From Orientallactaga sibirica (taxonomy: Eukaryota; Chordata; Mammalia; Rodentia; Dipodidae), in assembly GCA_036365145.1 (NCBI GenBank), contig JAEOAD010002231.1, forward strand, positions 3,761,501 through 3,825,500: a stretch of DNA of 64,000 nt. Direction: 5' to 3'. The position numbers and the translations under genes were made by a program. A model generated the notes under the pieces. That model searched no databases, had not been told where the DNA came from, and saw nothing but the letters and a program-made list of their open reading frames with translations. Positions within the stretch are counted from its first letter, which is position 1. Each line of letters begins with the position of its first letter. Shown here piece after piece: positions 34,508 to 45,816 of the stretch.

Positions 34508-36001
34508 GCTAATCAAAATCTAAGAGGATATAAAAAAGTCATATGGAAACCTACTTTTCTGGACAATAAAATACTAGGAAGCCATAGATTGTTACTAGAA
34601 ACTTTTCAGTGCCAGGGATGGGATACCTGCCAGTGAGTTGTTGGCCAGGGAGGTCACAGATACCCCCAAAACATTATAGGCCATTGCCAAGGCCCTTGGT
34701 TTCCCACCAGGAATAGATGGTAAGACCCTATTGCTGAAGACTCCACATACTTGGGTGGCAAGTTCACTGAGAAATCCTGCTGGAGCTGAGCTGAAAGCCT
34801 CCTCCATGTGGACCAGCTGACAGAAAGTTGGAAAAAGCTATACTGCATGCAGTTCAATGGGGGAGAGAAATCACCAGTGAAGGTATTCAACAGTGGACAC
34901 TGCAAACTTTAAATTTGGCCAGCCCGGCCAAATGAGCCAACGAGTGCAATAGTGGCATGTCTGCTACGGGGGAAACCAACTGCTCTCTAATTGGACTGGA
35001 GGCCTGCTCTGTGGGAGGGAACACATCCCTGATACTGAAAACCTACAACAGGGGTAGTCATGAGCCCTAAGGGTATAATGTCTGCTGGAGTCTCACTAAA
35101 TGTATATACTATGCTCACCAAACTGCCCAGTAAGCACTTCTCTTAATGGCCACACTCATATATTAATGCAACTCTCACTTTTGATTAGAGAAACTTCTCT
35201 TTTCAGATGGTGGCAACCTTGGGATGATTCAGAAGGCACCATGGTGCTGAGAAGGGACAGAGGAGTGCTCAGCACGGAAACGTCTCAAACCTACCTTCCA
35301 AGCCTCAGGGTCCATTGCAGAAGAGGGGGTGGAAAGAATGTAAGAACCAAAGGAAGAGTAGGACTCCTTACAATGTGCTCCTCCAGACACAAAATAGCCT
35401 GGATATCCTTGACCTCACAGTGCCTGACGCTACCTACACAAAACCATCATAATAGGAGGAGAAGATCATGACATCAAACTGAAAAGAGAGACTGATTGAG
35501 AGGGGGAGGGGATATGATGGAGAGTGAAGGTTCAAAGGGGAAAGTGGGGGGAGGGAGGGAAATAACATGGGATAATGTCTACAATTAAAGAAGTTGTCAA
35601 TAAAAATAAAAATTTAAAAAAAAAAAAGAAGTACCAATAGAGCTGGGGAGATGGCTTAGCAGTTAAGCGCTTGCGTGTGAAGCCTAAGGACCCCGGTTCA
35701 AGGCTTGATTCCCCAGGACCCACATAAGCCAGATGCATGAGGGGGTGCATGCATCTGGAGTTCATTTGCAGTGGCTGGAGGCCCTAGTGCACCTATTCTC
35801 TATCCATCTGCCCCTTTCTGTCTGTCTGTCACTCTCAAATAATATAAAAATAAACAAAAAAATAAAAAAGAAGTACTAATAAATTAGAAAATACTCACCC
35901 AAGTTTTGAAGGGGAAAATGAGAGGGGATGGAATTATCATGACTTAATATGATTATGGAAGTTGTCAATAATAAATAAATAAAATGAAAATAAAATACTT
36001 A
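34508..36001 (+). mobile_element. Rodent L1 3' end(s), probable insertion unit
   Basis: L1 3' sequence starts near 34510 and reaches '...gaagttgtcaataaaaataaa' plus an A run at 35628. After a SINE, a second short 3' end ('ggggatggaattatcatgac...gaagttgtcaataataaataa') ends near 35990. The same 17 bases, aaaaattaaaatcatgg, occur at 34491-34507 and 36002-36018, a candidate TSD. Frames inside, up to 123 codons, are not genes. Confidence 0.65.
35638..35870 (+). mobile_element. B2-like SINE in the L1 3' end
   Basis: 'agctggggagatggcttagc' and an extended 'ggttcaaggcttgattcccc' box open it. The imperfect repeat gaagta(c)c/taata flanks it. Confidence 0.9.
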
Positions 36002-36450
36002 AAAAATTAAAATCATGGCTACATTACCCAAAATGACTTAAAGGAGGAAATTATAACAGAAACAATATCAAGACTTTTGCAAAGAAAGTTGAATTTCTAA
36101 ATTTCTGAAAGAAAATGTACAGATCTGGGAAAAACAGTGATAAAGGAAAAATTAATTTACATATTAAATGTGTAAAAATAATATACATGCAATAGACAAA
36201 GCAAAGTACATAGTTTTGCCCTGTTTTAAGGAAAGAGGTAAGAACAAATTCCTTTGCAGTATAAGAGACTTGACTTAGATATCCTACCTGATTTGTCAAT
36301 CTGAAATACTTAGGCTCTGATTAATCCTTAAATAACATTTAAGTTTAGCTAAAGTGAAACACAACTAAGCTGAAATGAAAAGGGCTATTTGGAGGACCGC
36401 AAAATCACCTTTATGCAGGTGAATCTAATTGTTTTGCATTTTCTTGAATT

Positions 36451-36646
36451 TAAAATATTTTATTTTTATTTATTTATTTGAGAGAGAGAGAGAATTGACA
36501 TGCCAGGACCTCCAGCCACTGCAAATGAACACCAGAGACATGCCCTTCCTTGTGCATCTGGCTTATGTGGGTCCTGGGGAATCGAACCAGGGTCCTTTGG
36601 CTTTGCAGGCAAATGCCTTAACCACTAAGCAATCTCTCTAGCACTG
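36451..36646 (-). mobile_element. B2-like SINE
   Basis: Reverse copy with a TTTA tail, a GA run, and an end 'ctaagcaatctctctagcac'. TSD ttttcttgaatt lies at 36439-36450 and 36647-36658. Confidence 0.93.
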
Positions 36647-36669
36647 TTTTCTTGAATTCAAAATCAAAT

Positions 36670-36895
36670 ATTCAGGTCTTTTCTATCACCTTACTTACTT
36701 GCTCTGTAGCACTTAGCATTATTTTTTATAAATATTGTTTACTTACTTATTCCTTCCCTAAATAGAATACTAACTCCATGAGGTCTGGGGTCTTACTTAT
36801 CTTGTTCAGCATTGTATTCCTACTGCTAACAACAGTTCCTGACATATATAATGAGCTTCCAGTAAATGTTGGCAAACAATGAATTAATGTACTAC
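36670..36895 (+). mobile_element. LINE2 3' fragment
   Basis: 'tagcacttagcattattt', 'aatactaactccatgaggtctgg', 'ttcagcattgtattcc' and 'agtaaatgttggcaaac' follow the L2 3' end. Confidence 0.7.
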
Positions 36896-37080
36896 TTTTA
36901 TTCAACTCTTGTGAAATGAGTGAGTCATTCAGAGACACCACAAATATCAAGCATTTCATAATGTATCAAATGACTGTTCTAAAGATTGAAGTTGGTAAGA
37001 AAGGGTTAAGATAATCTTTAAAAAAAAATCATTTGACTAGGAAGAATCTTATGACATTTGACATTTAAAGTAGCCAGTCA

Positions 37081-37266
37081 GGGCTGGAGAGATGGCTTAG
37101 TGCCTAAAGCACTTACATGTAAAAACTACAGACCCAGATTCAATTCCCCAGTATCCACATTAAACCATATGCACATGGTGGCGCATGAGTCTGGAGTTCA
37201 TTTGTAGTGGCTAGAGGCCCTGGCATGCCTATTATCTGTCGAATAAATAATAAATATTTTTAAAAA
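37081..37266 (+). mobile_element. B2-like SINE
   Basis: 'gggctggagagatggcttagtg' is followed by 'gcacatggtggcgcatgag' and an aataaataataa tail. Confidence 0.9.
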
Positions 37267-37393
37267 ACCAATCAACATCCAAGAATTTCTTGAATCTCTT
37301 TTTTGTCACATTAAATTCTAAAGATATTTGGTTCTTGCTTTGTTTCAGTTTTCACATGCACAAAAAATGTTCTTTTAGAAAATGACAATTTCA

Positions 37394-37604
37394 GGGCTGG
37401 AGAGATAGCTCAGCCATTAAAGCACTTGCCTGCAAAGCCTAATGACCTGGGTTCAATTTCCCAGTATTCATATAAAGCCAGATGCACAAAGTGGTCCATA
37501 CATCTGGACTTCATTTGCAGTGGCTGGAGGCTGCAGCACACCCATTCTCTGTCTGTCTCTCTTCTCTCTCTCTCTCTCTCTGCTTGAAAATAAAAAAAAA
37601 AAAG
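37394..37604 (+). mobile_element. B2-like SINE
   Basis: 'gggctggagagatagctcagcc' opens it, with long CT repeats and an A tail. 'tcaatttc'-like flanks. Confidence 0.9.
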
Positions 37605-37979
37605 TCAATTTCTCCATATTTCCTAATTTACTAGTGAAGCACCAGTTCCCAATATGTATATTTCATTAAACAGTTTTTCTCACCTTTCAGTAAAAGTACC
37701 TGAAATAGTGATGATATAAGATGAACATGAAATCTGCTTTTGGGTTCCTTATTAGGGGATAGAGTAAAATGTTAGAAAATGTAACTCTTATGAACCATCT
37801 GGAAGGCTGCAGAATGCTGGCTTCTCATGTTCACACTGGCATTTTAACCTGGATCTTTTGTTTACTCCACAAAGGACAAGATGACAGATAGTTAGAGATA
37901 TAATCTCTACTGGAAAGAAAATTTTCCATTTCCAGAGAACAAGAAGTATTCAGAGGAGGAAATTTTTTTCTTTTTTGTC

Positions 37980-38155
37980 TTAAAAAAATTTATTTGCACA
38001 TATCTATATGTATATATGTGTATATATGCATGCACCAGAGTCCCCTGTTGTTGCAAATGAATATCCATCCAGCTTTCCATGCATGGCTATTGAATTTGGG
38101 TCAACAGGCTTTGCAATCAAGCTCCTTTAATTGCTCAGCCATCTCCACAGCTCAG
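37980..38155 (-). mobile_element. Diverged B2-like SINE
   Basis: 'gcaccagagtcccctgttgttgcaaatg' and the end 'ctcagccatctccacagctc' mark a shortened reverse copy. Confidence 0.7.
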
Positions 38156-38353
38156 GAAAAAAAAAATGTTCTAATTTGACAACAACTATAAAATTTAAAA
38201 CAGAGCTGACAAAAGTTTTTAGTTATTGGACCCCTCCCCTAAATTAAAAGATAACCACACTAACAATTTAAAATAACAATTACTAATATTTTAGTAACTC
38301 AAAATTAAAAGTCACAATAATTATTTCATTCCTTACACTGATCACTTTACAGC

Positions 38354-38715
38354 ATGTGTTAATCAGCTTTCTCTCACTATAACAAAATAACTGAGATAAT
38401 CAATTTAATAAGGGAAAAGGTTCATTTTGCTCACAGTTGCAGTGATTCCAGTCCAAGGTCACTTGACCTTATTGATTTGGGCTGATGATGGCACAGTATA
38501 CCATGGCAGGAATGTACAGTGGAGACCTAGTAACCTCATAGCATCTGAGAAGGTCATAGAAACAGGAAGGGGCCAGGGTCCTAATACTATTTTCAAAGGC
38601 ACATACCCAAAGACCTAATTTCCTTCTATGAGGACACACCTGCAAAAGGTTCTACCACTCCCAATAATGTCATAGGCAGGGCACCAAACCTTCAATCTAT
38701 GGCCCTTTGGGGTTC
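38354..38715 (-). mobile_element. MLT1/MaLR-type LTR
   Basis: 'tgtgttaatcagctttctctcactataacaaaataac', 'tcattttgctcacagttgcag', 'ggccagggtcctaatac' and 'ctatgaggacacacc' match an old MaLR LTR in reverse orientation, close to the next GSTCD exon. Confidence 0.65.
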
Positions 38716-38905
38716 TTTAAGAATCCAACAGCCAAAGTAGCATAACTTCTGTTGTACAGAAAAGAAAATAGTCACTGATATTAATCCTTTTACCAGGAAC
38801 ATAAAGATAGAAGTAGAACAGGAACTCAAACCTAAGCAATTCCACAGGCTGAAACTTCTGATAACATACACACAGTAACATACAACACTCAAGATGAAAC
38901 CTTAC

Positions 38906-39367
38906 CAGAAAATGATGGATGCAGGGCAAGAGCACAATGTCTGCCAAAGTGAAGTAAAGTCCCTCTGCAAACACATGTTCTAAAGGTGGAAGGTCAGAGG
39001 CTTTTGCTTTTCTGATGTGAGAAGGCTCCCTGCTGGCAGAAGCTGGCTCTTGCTGCACAGTGAGCTTTGAGAATGCCACTTCCAGTTCCAGACTCTTGGA
39101 CAAAGAGCCCGACTCTTTGGGTGCTTTCTTCTGAAGGACCTTGCTCTTTGCTTTTCCCTGAGCACAGGGAGGCCCAGCTGCCTTTTGCTGCTTCAACTTC
39201 TGCCTGCGGAGCTTGTCATCGTTGTGCACTCGCACAGGCTCGCTGAGTTTTCTCTCTAGCTGCAATATTTCTGCAGGGATAGTTGGGGGCTGGTCAGACG
39301 ACTCTCTGAGAAAATTCTCAATAGCCAAAGGGATGGTGAGTTCACATAGTCTAGTCCACTGACTAAC
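38906..39367 (-). CDS. GSTCD: GSTCD second coding exon
   Basis: On the minus strand 'ttgttgtgtag' precedes GTTAGTCAGTGG, which codes VSQWTRLCELTIPLAIENFL. The exon ends at CIHHFL before the donor GTAAGG. It is 462 nt, 154 codons, phase 0 at both ends. The first part opens the GST C-terminal-like helical domain. The middle is a Lys/Gln/Ser-rich, probably disordered linker (RRQKLKQQK, then KAKSKV). The last part (LPPLEHVFAEGLYFTLADIV) returns to the helical fold. An open frame continues past the donor for about 60 codons, but this is intron: the acceptor at 20852 continues the family sequence. Confidence 0.96.
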
Positions 39368-39846
39368 CTACACAACAAAACAAGAAATGAAGGACTTTTT
39401 TTTCCCCTTTTAACATAACCTGCAGAAAAATAACGGATTGGGAAACAAAACTGATTTAGGGAATTTAAGTCATGACTTGGATCAAGACCTATTACAGTGC
39501 TTTAAGAGTGAAACCTTAAACAGCACACATTTTTCATTCCTTTGCCAGTCTACTGAACCATCACTGCCTCCCAAAGCCTTTAAAGTACAACAGGGCTTAC
39601 AGGGCCTGGGCTACTTGAAAAAGTTGTTCTCTCAAAACAATGTACCAACTTCCATAAACTAAATATTAAATTCTTCTTTTCAGTACTACACTGAAATACT
39701 GACACATCCGAAAGACTACTTTATTCCAGTAGTTACTGCATTTTTAAATAAAATATTTATTTTCAGCAGGAAGTTAAAAGGTATGTTCAAGTGAACATGT
39801 TATTACTTTATATCTTTAACAGAAGAGAAAAATATCATATACTCAC
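39368..39846 (-). other. GSTCD: GSTCD intron between first and second coding exons
   Basis: A short 479-bp intron with no recognised repeat. Confidence 0.93.
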
Positions 39847-40266
39847 CTCAGCACAGGCTTTCAAACAAGTCTTTTTAAAACCCAGAAGTTCCAGAATGTC
39901 CTTCTTTGAGGGGTCAGCTTCATATGATTTCTGGATTATGTGTCTTAATACAACAGCAAGCCCTGCTCTACAAAAATTGTGGGGTTGTTCCACAACTGCA
40001 GGCAAGCAGCAGTTTTGCACTATGGGTGGGAGCTCTTGCCATGAAATAACCTGCACTTCCACATCTTGTTGCAGCACATCTCTTAGCAGTGAACTATCTG
40101 GACTTTCTTTTTTGAGGACTAAGTAAACTTTAAAGATTTTGCTGTCACAGTATGACAATAAGAACAAAGTTACAGAGGTGTGAAGAGGAAAGATGAATCC
40201 TTCTGTTTGGTGAGAAAAGTCCAGGTATAGATACTCTTCTGTAAGAGTTTTCTTAATGCCTTTCAT
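39847..40266 (-). CDS. GSTCD: GSTCD first coding exon with start codon
   Basis: The start ATG at 40266-40264 opens MKGIKKTLTEEYLYLDFSHQ and is preceded by an A at -3. The exon runs 420 nt (140 codons) to KTCLKACAE and a GTGAGT donor in phase 0. The 5'-UTR part of the same exon extends to the acceptor at 40286. No in-frame upstream ATG lies within this exon. The N-terminal segment is described as thioredoxin/GST-N-like at most; I see no CXXC motif. A Cys-rich patch (QNCCLPAVVE) is visible at about residues 83-92. No signal peptide or membrane segment is evident, which fits a cytosolic protein. Confidence 0.96.
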
Positions 40267-40286
40267 TTTCTTCTTTCATTGGCCAC
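40267..40286 (-). other. GSTCD: GSTCD 5'-UTR part of the second exon
   Basis: On the minus strand 'tttatgttttag' is a good acceptor. The 20 bases after it lead to the start codon. Confidence 0.85.
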
Positions 40287-40549
40287 CTAAAACATAAATG
40301 AAAGTGGTCACGTGCCTTTACATGTAACTTAGAAACAAAAGATGAAAATTTAAAAATTGTTCCAGAAATCTGTAAGAATTTGTCCCTCAAATCTAAATAA
40401 ATGGCTTCCAAAGGAAAAAAAATAAATTATCCTCACCTTTTAATTATCGAGTCTTATATATGGCTTTATACCTAACTCCTTTCAAATGAGCATAGCTTGG
40501 TATTTTGCAATAGAAAGTATTCTGAAACACTCTTTTACACCCCCATAGC

Positions 40550-41232
40550 CTATCCATTAACCTTTTTCACCCTCCAGCTTCAGTATGAATCTGGAATCTG
40601 ATTATCTCACACCATTTCTATTGCTTCTGAGCCACTATCACTTCTCCTTTGAATATATGAATTGCCTAACTGCTTCCCATCTCAACCCCAAACTGCATAC
40701 TGCCTAGTCAATTCTGTTAAAAAATGAAATATCATTCAGATCAAACTCTGGAGCATCTTTCCATCTTACTCATAGAGAAGCCAAAGATTCTACTATGGCC
40801 TACAAAGACCTTGTTCTAATCACCTGGTCTTAGCTCTTGAGTTCACCTCAACTTTCATTACTCCCTGGTTCCTCAATTCCTGAATTGCTATACTCTAGAA
40901 CTCTAGATACAGCCCAACTTCAGGACCTCTGCACTTGGTGTTTCCAGAACCCAGTATACTGCCTCACCTCTTTCAGGCATTTACAGAATTTCCTTGGTTA
41001 ATTTATCTACTGCAAACCCCAACCCACACCAACTTCCCTAAAAACTTTTCCCTGGCTTCTCTATTTTTCTGCAGAACACTTGACACTATCATAACATAGT
41101 ATCTATTTCTCTTGTTGTCTCCAGCAACTAGAATATTCTGAGAGTATTGTTTTGTTCACTGCTATAGCCAAAGAAAAGCCTAGTAAAAAACAAATTCATA
41201 TATAAAAAGTATTTGTTGAATGAATGCATGGA
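40550..41232 (+). mobile_element. LINE2 3' end
   Basis: It follows the L2 3' end nearly end to end: 'ggacctctgcacttggtgtttcc', 'tcacctctttcagg', 'gcagaacacttgacactatc', 'tgtctccagcaactagaatattc' and the terminal 'tatttgttgaatgaatgcatgg'. An ancient, pre-rodent insertion. Confidence 0.8.
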
Positions 41233-41674
41233 TAAGTACACACATAAGTTATTCAAAGATGTGCACAGGCTCCCTTGAAGTCAATTGAGCCCTTTCTGGC
41301 TCTTGTCAATTGTGATGTTTTACAACTGAGTTCTTAGTCCCAAAGTCTCCATATTCTAATCTATAAATCACAATTCCTAAACAGACACTAGATGGCACTG
41401 TTTAAAAGCATTCATGATTGAATAAATAACAAGAAGATGGTATCAAGAAAGGGAAAAAAAGATGATAGGTAGACAGATTTCAAAAATCTTTAGAAGGTAT
41501 TCATGCAACTTTGTTTTTAAAGTACCTTTGAAATGTCAGTGTGCCCTTACTCTGGAAAATTTGCAGCACAGGAACTGTGGCAAAATATTCTAAATTCCTT
41601 TGGTCTTTATTGTTTTAATCTAAACCAAGAGTTATCACTGTTTGAGCTTCTTGGTTCTGTTTTTGCTTTTTTTT

Positions 41675-41715
41675 TTTTTAAGTATTTTATTTATTTATTC
41701 ATTTGAGAGACAGAA

Positions 41716-41746
<31 letters not shown>

Positions 41747-41897
41747 ATGGGCATACCAGGGCCTCCAGCCATTGCAAACAAACTCCAGATGCATGCGCCC
41801 CCTTGTGCATCTAGCTTACGTGGGTCCTAGAGAACCGAACCCGGATCCTTTGGCTTCGCAGGCAAACACCTTAACCGGGAAGCCAACTCTCTAGCCC
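41675..41897 (-). mobile_element. B2-like SINE
   Basis: T-rich tail, TTTA repeats, a GA run, and an end 'aagccaactctctagccctg'. ctgtttttg/ctgttttta flank it. Confidence 0.9.
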
Positions 41898-42756
41898 TGT
41901 TTTTATTTTTTTTTTAATTCCAGAGTTTATAGAACATTATAACAAAGCTAGTAAAGTACCATATGAGAAAACTTCTTGATGACATAATGTTACATTTCTG
42001 TTATTTTCAAAAAGATTACCTGAGCCCATCACTTCATATAATTTAAAAGCAATAACTTTGGACCAATGGGAGCCATTTTCCTTCTAAGCTTACTTAAAAT
42101 TTTAGCTTTTATTGAGACCAAGTGCTGATTTTTGAAACTGTTAAAAGTTAACAGGCAAAAATAATCCACCATGCTTTCTAGGAACTGGAAGTACAGTGAC
42201 AGATTTTCCTTGAGAAACCTACCACTGATTAACCAATTCTCTGGACTCTCCTCACAGTGGGACACTATAAACAATATCCCTAAGTGCTAGAAGGACAATT
42301 TGAATGGCAACATGATTATTTCATGTGCTTCTAGCCTTGGAAATAGTAACTAAGACTAGTCCTGCTATTATTATTTAAAAAAACACATTTCCATGCTATT
42401 TTATACCTTCTGACTTGAAGATAGGGATGTATATGAATAAACACATGAGGGCACAGGTATATTCACCATTTTCCAAGGCACATTAAGAAGCGTGAACATG
42501 GGATTTGCACATACTCCATAAACTCTTCTGTAATCACCTAATAAATGTTAATGACAACAAAAATGCCTGCCTGAAATTTAAAAACTAATGAGATGCCCAA
42601 GAGAAAAGGCAAAGTACTGTTGATCAAAAAAAAAAAAAAAAAAAAATCTCCCCACAATGGTTTCTTGCATGGAGATTACAAATGCTGCTTAATGAATGAA
42701 GAGTTACAAAAAGTTACTCTCCCTGGGTAACTTTCTCCCATTACTTGATAATATAA

Positions 42757-42912
42757 TTGTTTTTGTTTGTTTTTTTGAGGTAGGGTCTCAATCTAGCCCA
42801 AGCTGAGCTGGTATTCACCATGTAGTCTCAGGGTGGCCTCCAACTCACAGTGATCCTCCTACCTCTGCCTCCAGAGTGCTGGGATTAAAGGCGTGCACCA
42901 TACCACCTGCTA
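42757..42912 (-). mobile_element. B1-like SINE
   Basis: 'ttttttgaggtagggtctcaatctagccc' is followed by '...gggattaaaggcgtgcacc'. Confidence 0.9.
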
Positions 42913-43794
42913 ATGTAATTTTAAAAATAAACATCACTTAGTAAACCTGTACAAATTTGATTTTTTTATTGGCTTGCTTCAAGAATCGAACACAGTTTAT
43001 AAATACAGAAAAAGAAATTCCTCATTTCCTCTTCCTCTACCATGACAATTCCTTAGTTCATTTTATGTCCTGAGCTTTAAGAAAGATTATACAGAGTCAA
43101 TTTCTGTGTTTCCAGGGCTTCTGGGGCACAGCCCACTGCCCCACATTACATTCTTGCCAAATACAGAAGTGTTATTTTCTCCTTTCTGGTTTGGGCAGGT
43201 TCCATTATGCAGCCACAGACAGGGACAAAGTGGCAGAGAAAAGAAAACCATGAATTTCAAGAGTTGAACAGAGTTAATTGAGTGTGCATCCCTTCCCTAC
43301 GTATGTCACTATGTTTGGGAATCTTACAGAAGAGCAAAAAATGAAAATACTGAAGAATATCTGAATGGAGACCTGAGAATATGTAAAGAAAGAAAAAGAT
43401 AATATTAAAGCTTTACATTCATTACTAGGAATCGCCTAAGCTATGTTTAAATGGTTGATTTAATCACAAGTTTGATATGTATTTAGGCTTTTATGCGTTC
43501 TCATTTTAACTAATACATATTGTTTTCATAAAGCACTTTACATAGGAAAAGGGAAATCACTTAAAACTAAAATCTTTTTACTAATTCATTCCATGCATGT
43601 ATGTGTGGAGAGAAAAAGGAGGAAGGGAAGGGGAAGAGAGGAAGAAGAAATAATAAATAAAAACAAAATTGAAAATGAACTTATTTCTCCACAAGGCAAA
43701 AAAAAAAAAAAAAAAAAAAAGCTTAATTTTGAGTTCAAAATTCAAGTCAAGATTTTTGGCAACTCAATATTACATAATAAAATATATTCTACAT

Positions 43795-43985
43795 GGGCTG
43801 GAGAAATGGCTTAGCAGTGAGGACGTTTGCCTGCAGAGCCAAAGGATCCCAGTTTGACTCTCCACTACCCACATAAGCCAGGTGTACAAGGGGGCGCATG
43901 CATCTGGAGATCGTTTGCAGCGGCTAGAGGCCCTGGAGCGCCCATTCTCTTTCTCAAATAAGTAAATAAATTATATATATATATA
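43795..43985 (+). mobile_element. B2-like SINE, tail-to-tail with next
   Basis: 'gggctggagaaatggcttagc' opens it, 'acaagggggcgcatgc' lies at about 43887, and the tail is aaataagtaaataaattatatat. The outer repeat attctacatg occurs at 43786-43795 and 44245-44254, so it encloses this element and the next. Confidence 0.9.
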
Positions 43986-44224
43986 TTGGAGAGACAGAGA
44001 GAGAGGGAGGAAGACAGAGATGGGCGCGCCAGCAGTGTCTCAGCTGCTGAGAACGAAATCCAGATGTGTGTGCCCCCTTGTGGTCAAGTGAAGCATTGCG
44101 CCCTTGTGTCACTTTGCATCTGGCTAAACTTGGGACCTGGAGATTGGAACCGCTGGAGATTGGAACCAGCGTTCTTAGGCTTAGGAGGAAGGCGCCTTAA
44201 CCGCTAAGCCATCTCTCCAGCCCC
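43986..44224 (-). mobile_element. B2-like SINE, long form with CTCF-like core
   Basis: A reverse long-form copy with GTGCCCCCTTGTGG at 44070-44083 (CCACAAGGGGGCAC on its own strand) and the duplicated 'ggagattggaacc' block. It appears to have landed in the A-rich tail of the preceding copy. Confidence 0.93.
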
Positions 44225-44399
44225 AATAAAATATATTTTTAAAAATTCTACATGCTAGAGTTTAAAGAATAGTATGCAGCAAAATATTAGTTAGTGATTA
44301 TGCTTTCATCAAAACAAAGCATTAACTAAATTTAAAGGGATCTGTTTTGAAAATATTCAGAAGAATATTTATTTTTTCTAGCATAAATAGCACTGCTTT

Positions 44400-44515
44400 A
44401 CACTTGGAAGGTAGAAGCATAAAGATCAGGAGTTGAAGGTCATCTTCCATTAACTATACTGCAAGTTTAAGGCCGACCTAAGTTTCATAAGACCCTATCT
44501 CAAAAAGTGAACCAA
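44400..44515 (+). mobile_element. Old B1-like relic
   Basis: 'acttggaaggtagaagcataaagatcaggag' and 'gaccctatctcaaaaag' suggest a diverged B1 copy. Confidence 0.5.
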
Positions 44516-44608
44516 AAAGTGCCATCTTATAAACTTGAAATTTTACATAATGTAATTTTATTGCACAATTTCGCCAAAGCAAAAAGCATCAGAAATCCTG
44601 TCATTTTG

Positions 44609-44775
44609 GCCAGGTGTGGTAGTGAATATCTTTAATCCCAGCACTTGGGAGGCTGAGGCAGGATGACTGCTATGAGTTTGAGGCCAGCCTGGTGCTAAAG
44701 AGTAAGTTCCAGGTCAACCTGGGCTAGAGTGAGACCTCAAAAAAAGAAAAAGGAAGGAAGGAAGGAAGAAGGCAC
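44609..44775 (+). mobile_element. B1-like SINE
   Basis: 'gccaggtgtggtagtgaatatc' runs to 'gggctagagtgagacctc', with an AAGG-rich tail. Confidence 0.9.
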
Positions 44776-44821
44776 GAGAAATTATGCCATTTTTAAGCAA
44801 GGATGTTGTTCTCAGTAATTC

Positions 44822-45032
44822 TTTTGTTTATTTTATTTATTTGAGAGCGACAGAGAGAGAAAGAGGCAGAAAGATAGAGAATGAGCATGCCAGGGCCTCC
44901 AACCACTGCAAAAGAACTCCAGATGCATGCACTACCATCTGGCATCCGTGGGTCCCGGGGAATCGAGCCTCAAACCGGGGTCCTTAGGCTTCACAGGCAA
45001 GTGTTTAATCGCTAAGCCATCTCTCCAGGCCC
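44822..45032 (-). mobile_element. B2-like SINE
   Basis: TTTAT tail, GA-rich run, and an end 'gctaagccatctctccaggcc'. TSD tgttctcagtaat lies at 44807-44819 and 45033-45045. Confidence 0.94.
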
Positions 45033-45174
45033 TGTTCTCAGTAATCCTTAATGAAAATCTCCATTTTACTCGTGATTTATTTGACAATTCTTAACCCTGG
45101 ATAAAATTCTCTGGGAATTCCCTCCTGATTCCTTTTACTAAATACACCTCATATCTCTTAATGACCCACACTTC

Positions 45175-45290
45175 AAATCCTTGCTACTTAGGGGGCAGGA
45201 GGCTATATTTGAAGCCAGCTTGGGCTATATGAGTTCAAGGTTAGTCTGGACTACTTAGGGACAACCTGTTTCAAATCAACAGGACTATGA
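45175..45290 (+). mobile_element. Old B1-like relic
   Basis: 'cttgctacttagggggcagg', 'gaagccagcttgggctatatgag' and 'cctgtttcaa' are diverged B1 phrases. Confidence 0.45.
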
Positions 45291-45374
45291 TAGGATGTAC
45301 AAAGTGATAGATTGCTGGCCTAGTATATTTAATCCCAGTGGAAACAATAAAACTATTTATCCTAACATGGGATA

Positions 45375-45485
45375 AAGCTCTGGAATTAGCTATGTAGTCT
45401 CAGGGTGGCCTTAAACTCATGGCAATCCTACTACCTCTGCCTCCCGAGTGCTGGGATTAAAGGTGTACACCACCCCACCCCGCTA
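45375..45485 (-). mobile_element. B1-like SINE, tail side missing
   Basis: 'tctggaattagctatgtagtctcagggtggcc' runs to 'gggattaaaggtgtacaccacc'. The usual tail and 'ggtctcact' side are absent. Confidence 0.8.
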
Positions 45486-45802
45486 AAGCTTTTTTTTTTT
45501 TTACTGTTTTTTTTTTTTTTTGGTTTCCTTTTGTGTGTGCTGCCTACAAGGTAATCAATCCACACAGCTTAATTTCTGATTAAATTATGACAGCAATTCA
45601 CTCAGTTGTTATAACAGGATTTATTTTCGTATTTAAATGACAATGTTCACATGTTCAAATTTGTCAGATTACTAGTTCTTGCTAGTTTTTTGCATTTCTC
45701 TTGTAAGCATCCCCTTTCCATAGATAAGCTTGGGGAAAAAAACCAGAAGTACTCTATTTTCTTTACCAGAAATTTAGCACAAAACATTTTATAATTTAGA
45801 GG

Positions 45803-45816
45803 AGGGGGGGGGGGGA
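45803..45816. repeat. Poly-G run
   Basis: A long run of G after 'ttagagga'. Confidence 0.9.

Larger units (their letters stand above)
20853..38905 (-). other. GSTCD: GSTCD intron between second and third coding exons (18 kb)
   Basis: It consists largely of L1 material at several ages, with MaLR LTRs and about 25 SINEs listed separately. I recognised no exon or RNA gene. Stretches without an assigned element are 22330-22720, 25475-26090, 33640-33965, 36010-36430 and 37610-37970. Confidence 0.9.

Noticed and set aside
35100..35471. 123-codon plus-strand frame
   Set aside because: It lies in an L1 3' non-coding end, also present at 23175 and 32346 with different frames.
38717..38905. Continuation of the GSTCD frame beyond 38906
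   Set aside because: It follows a good GTAAGG donor, and the family sequence resumes at the acceptor at 20852, so this stretch is intron.
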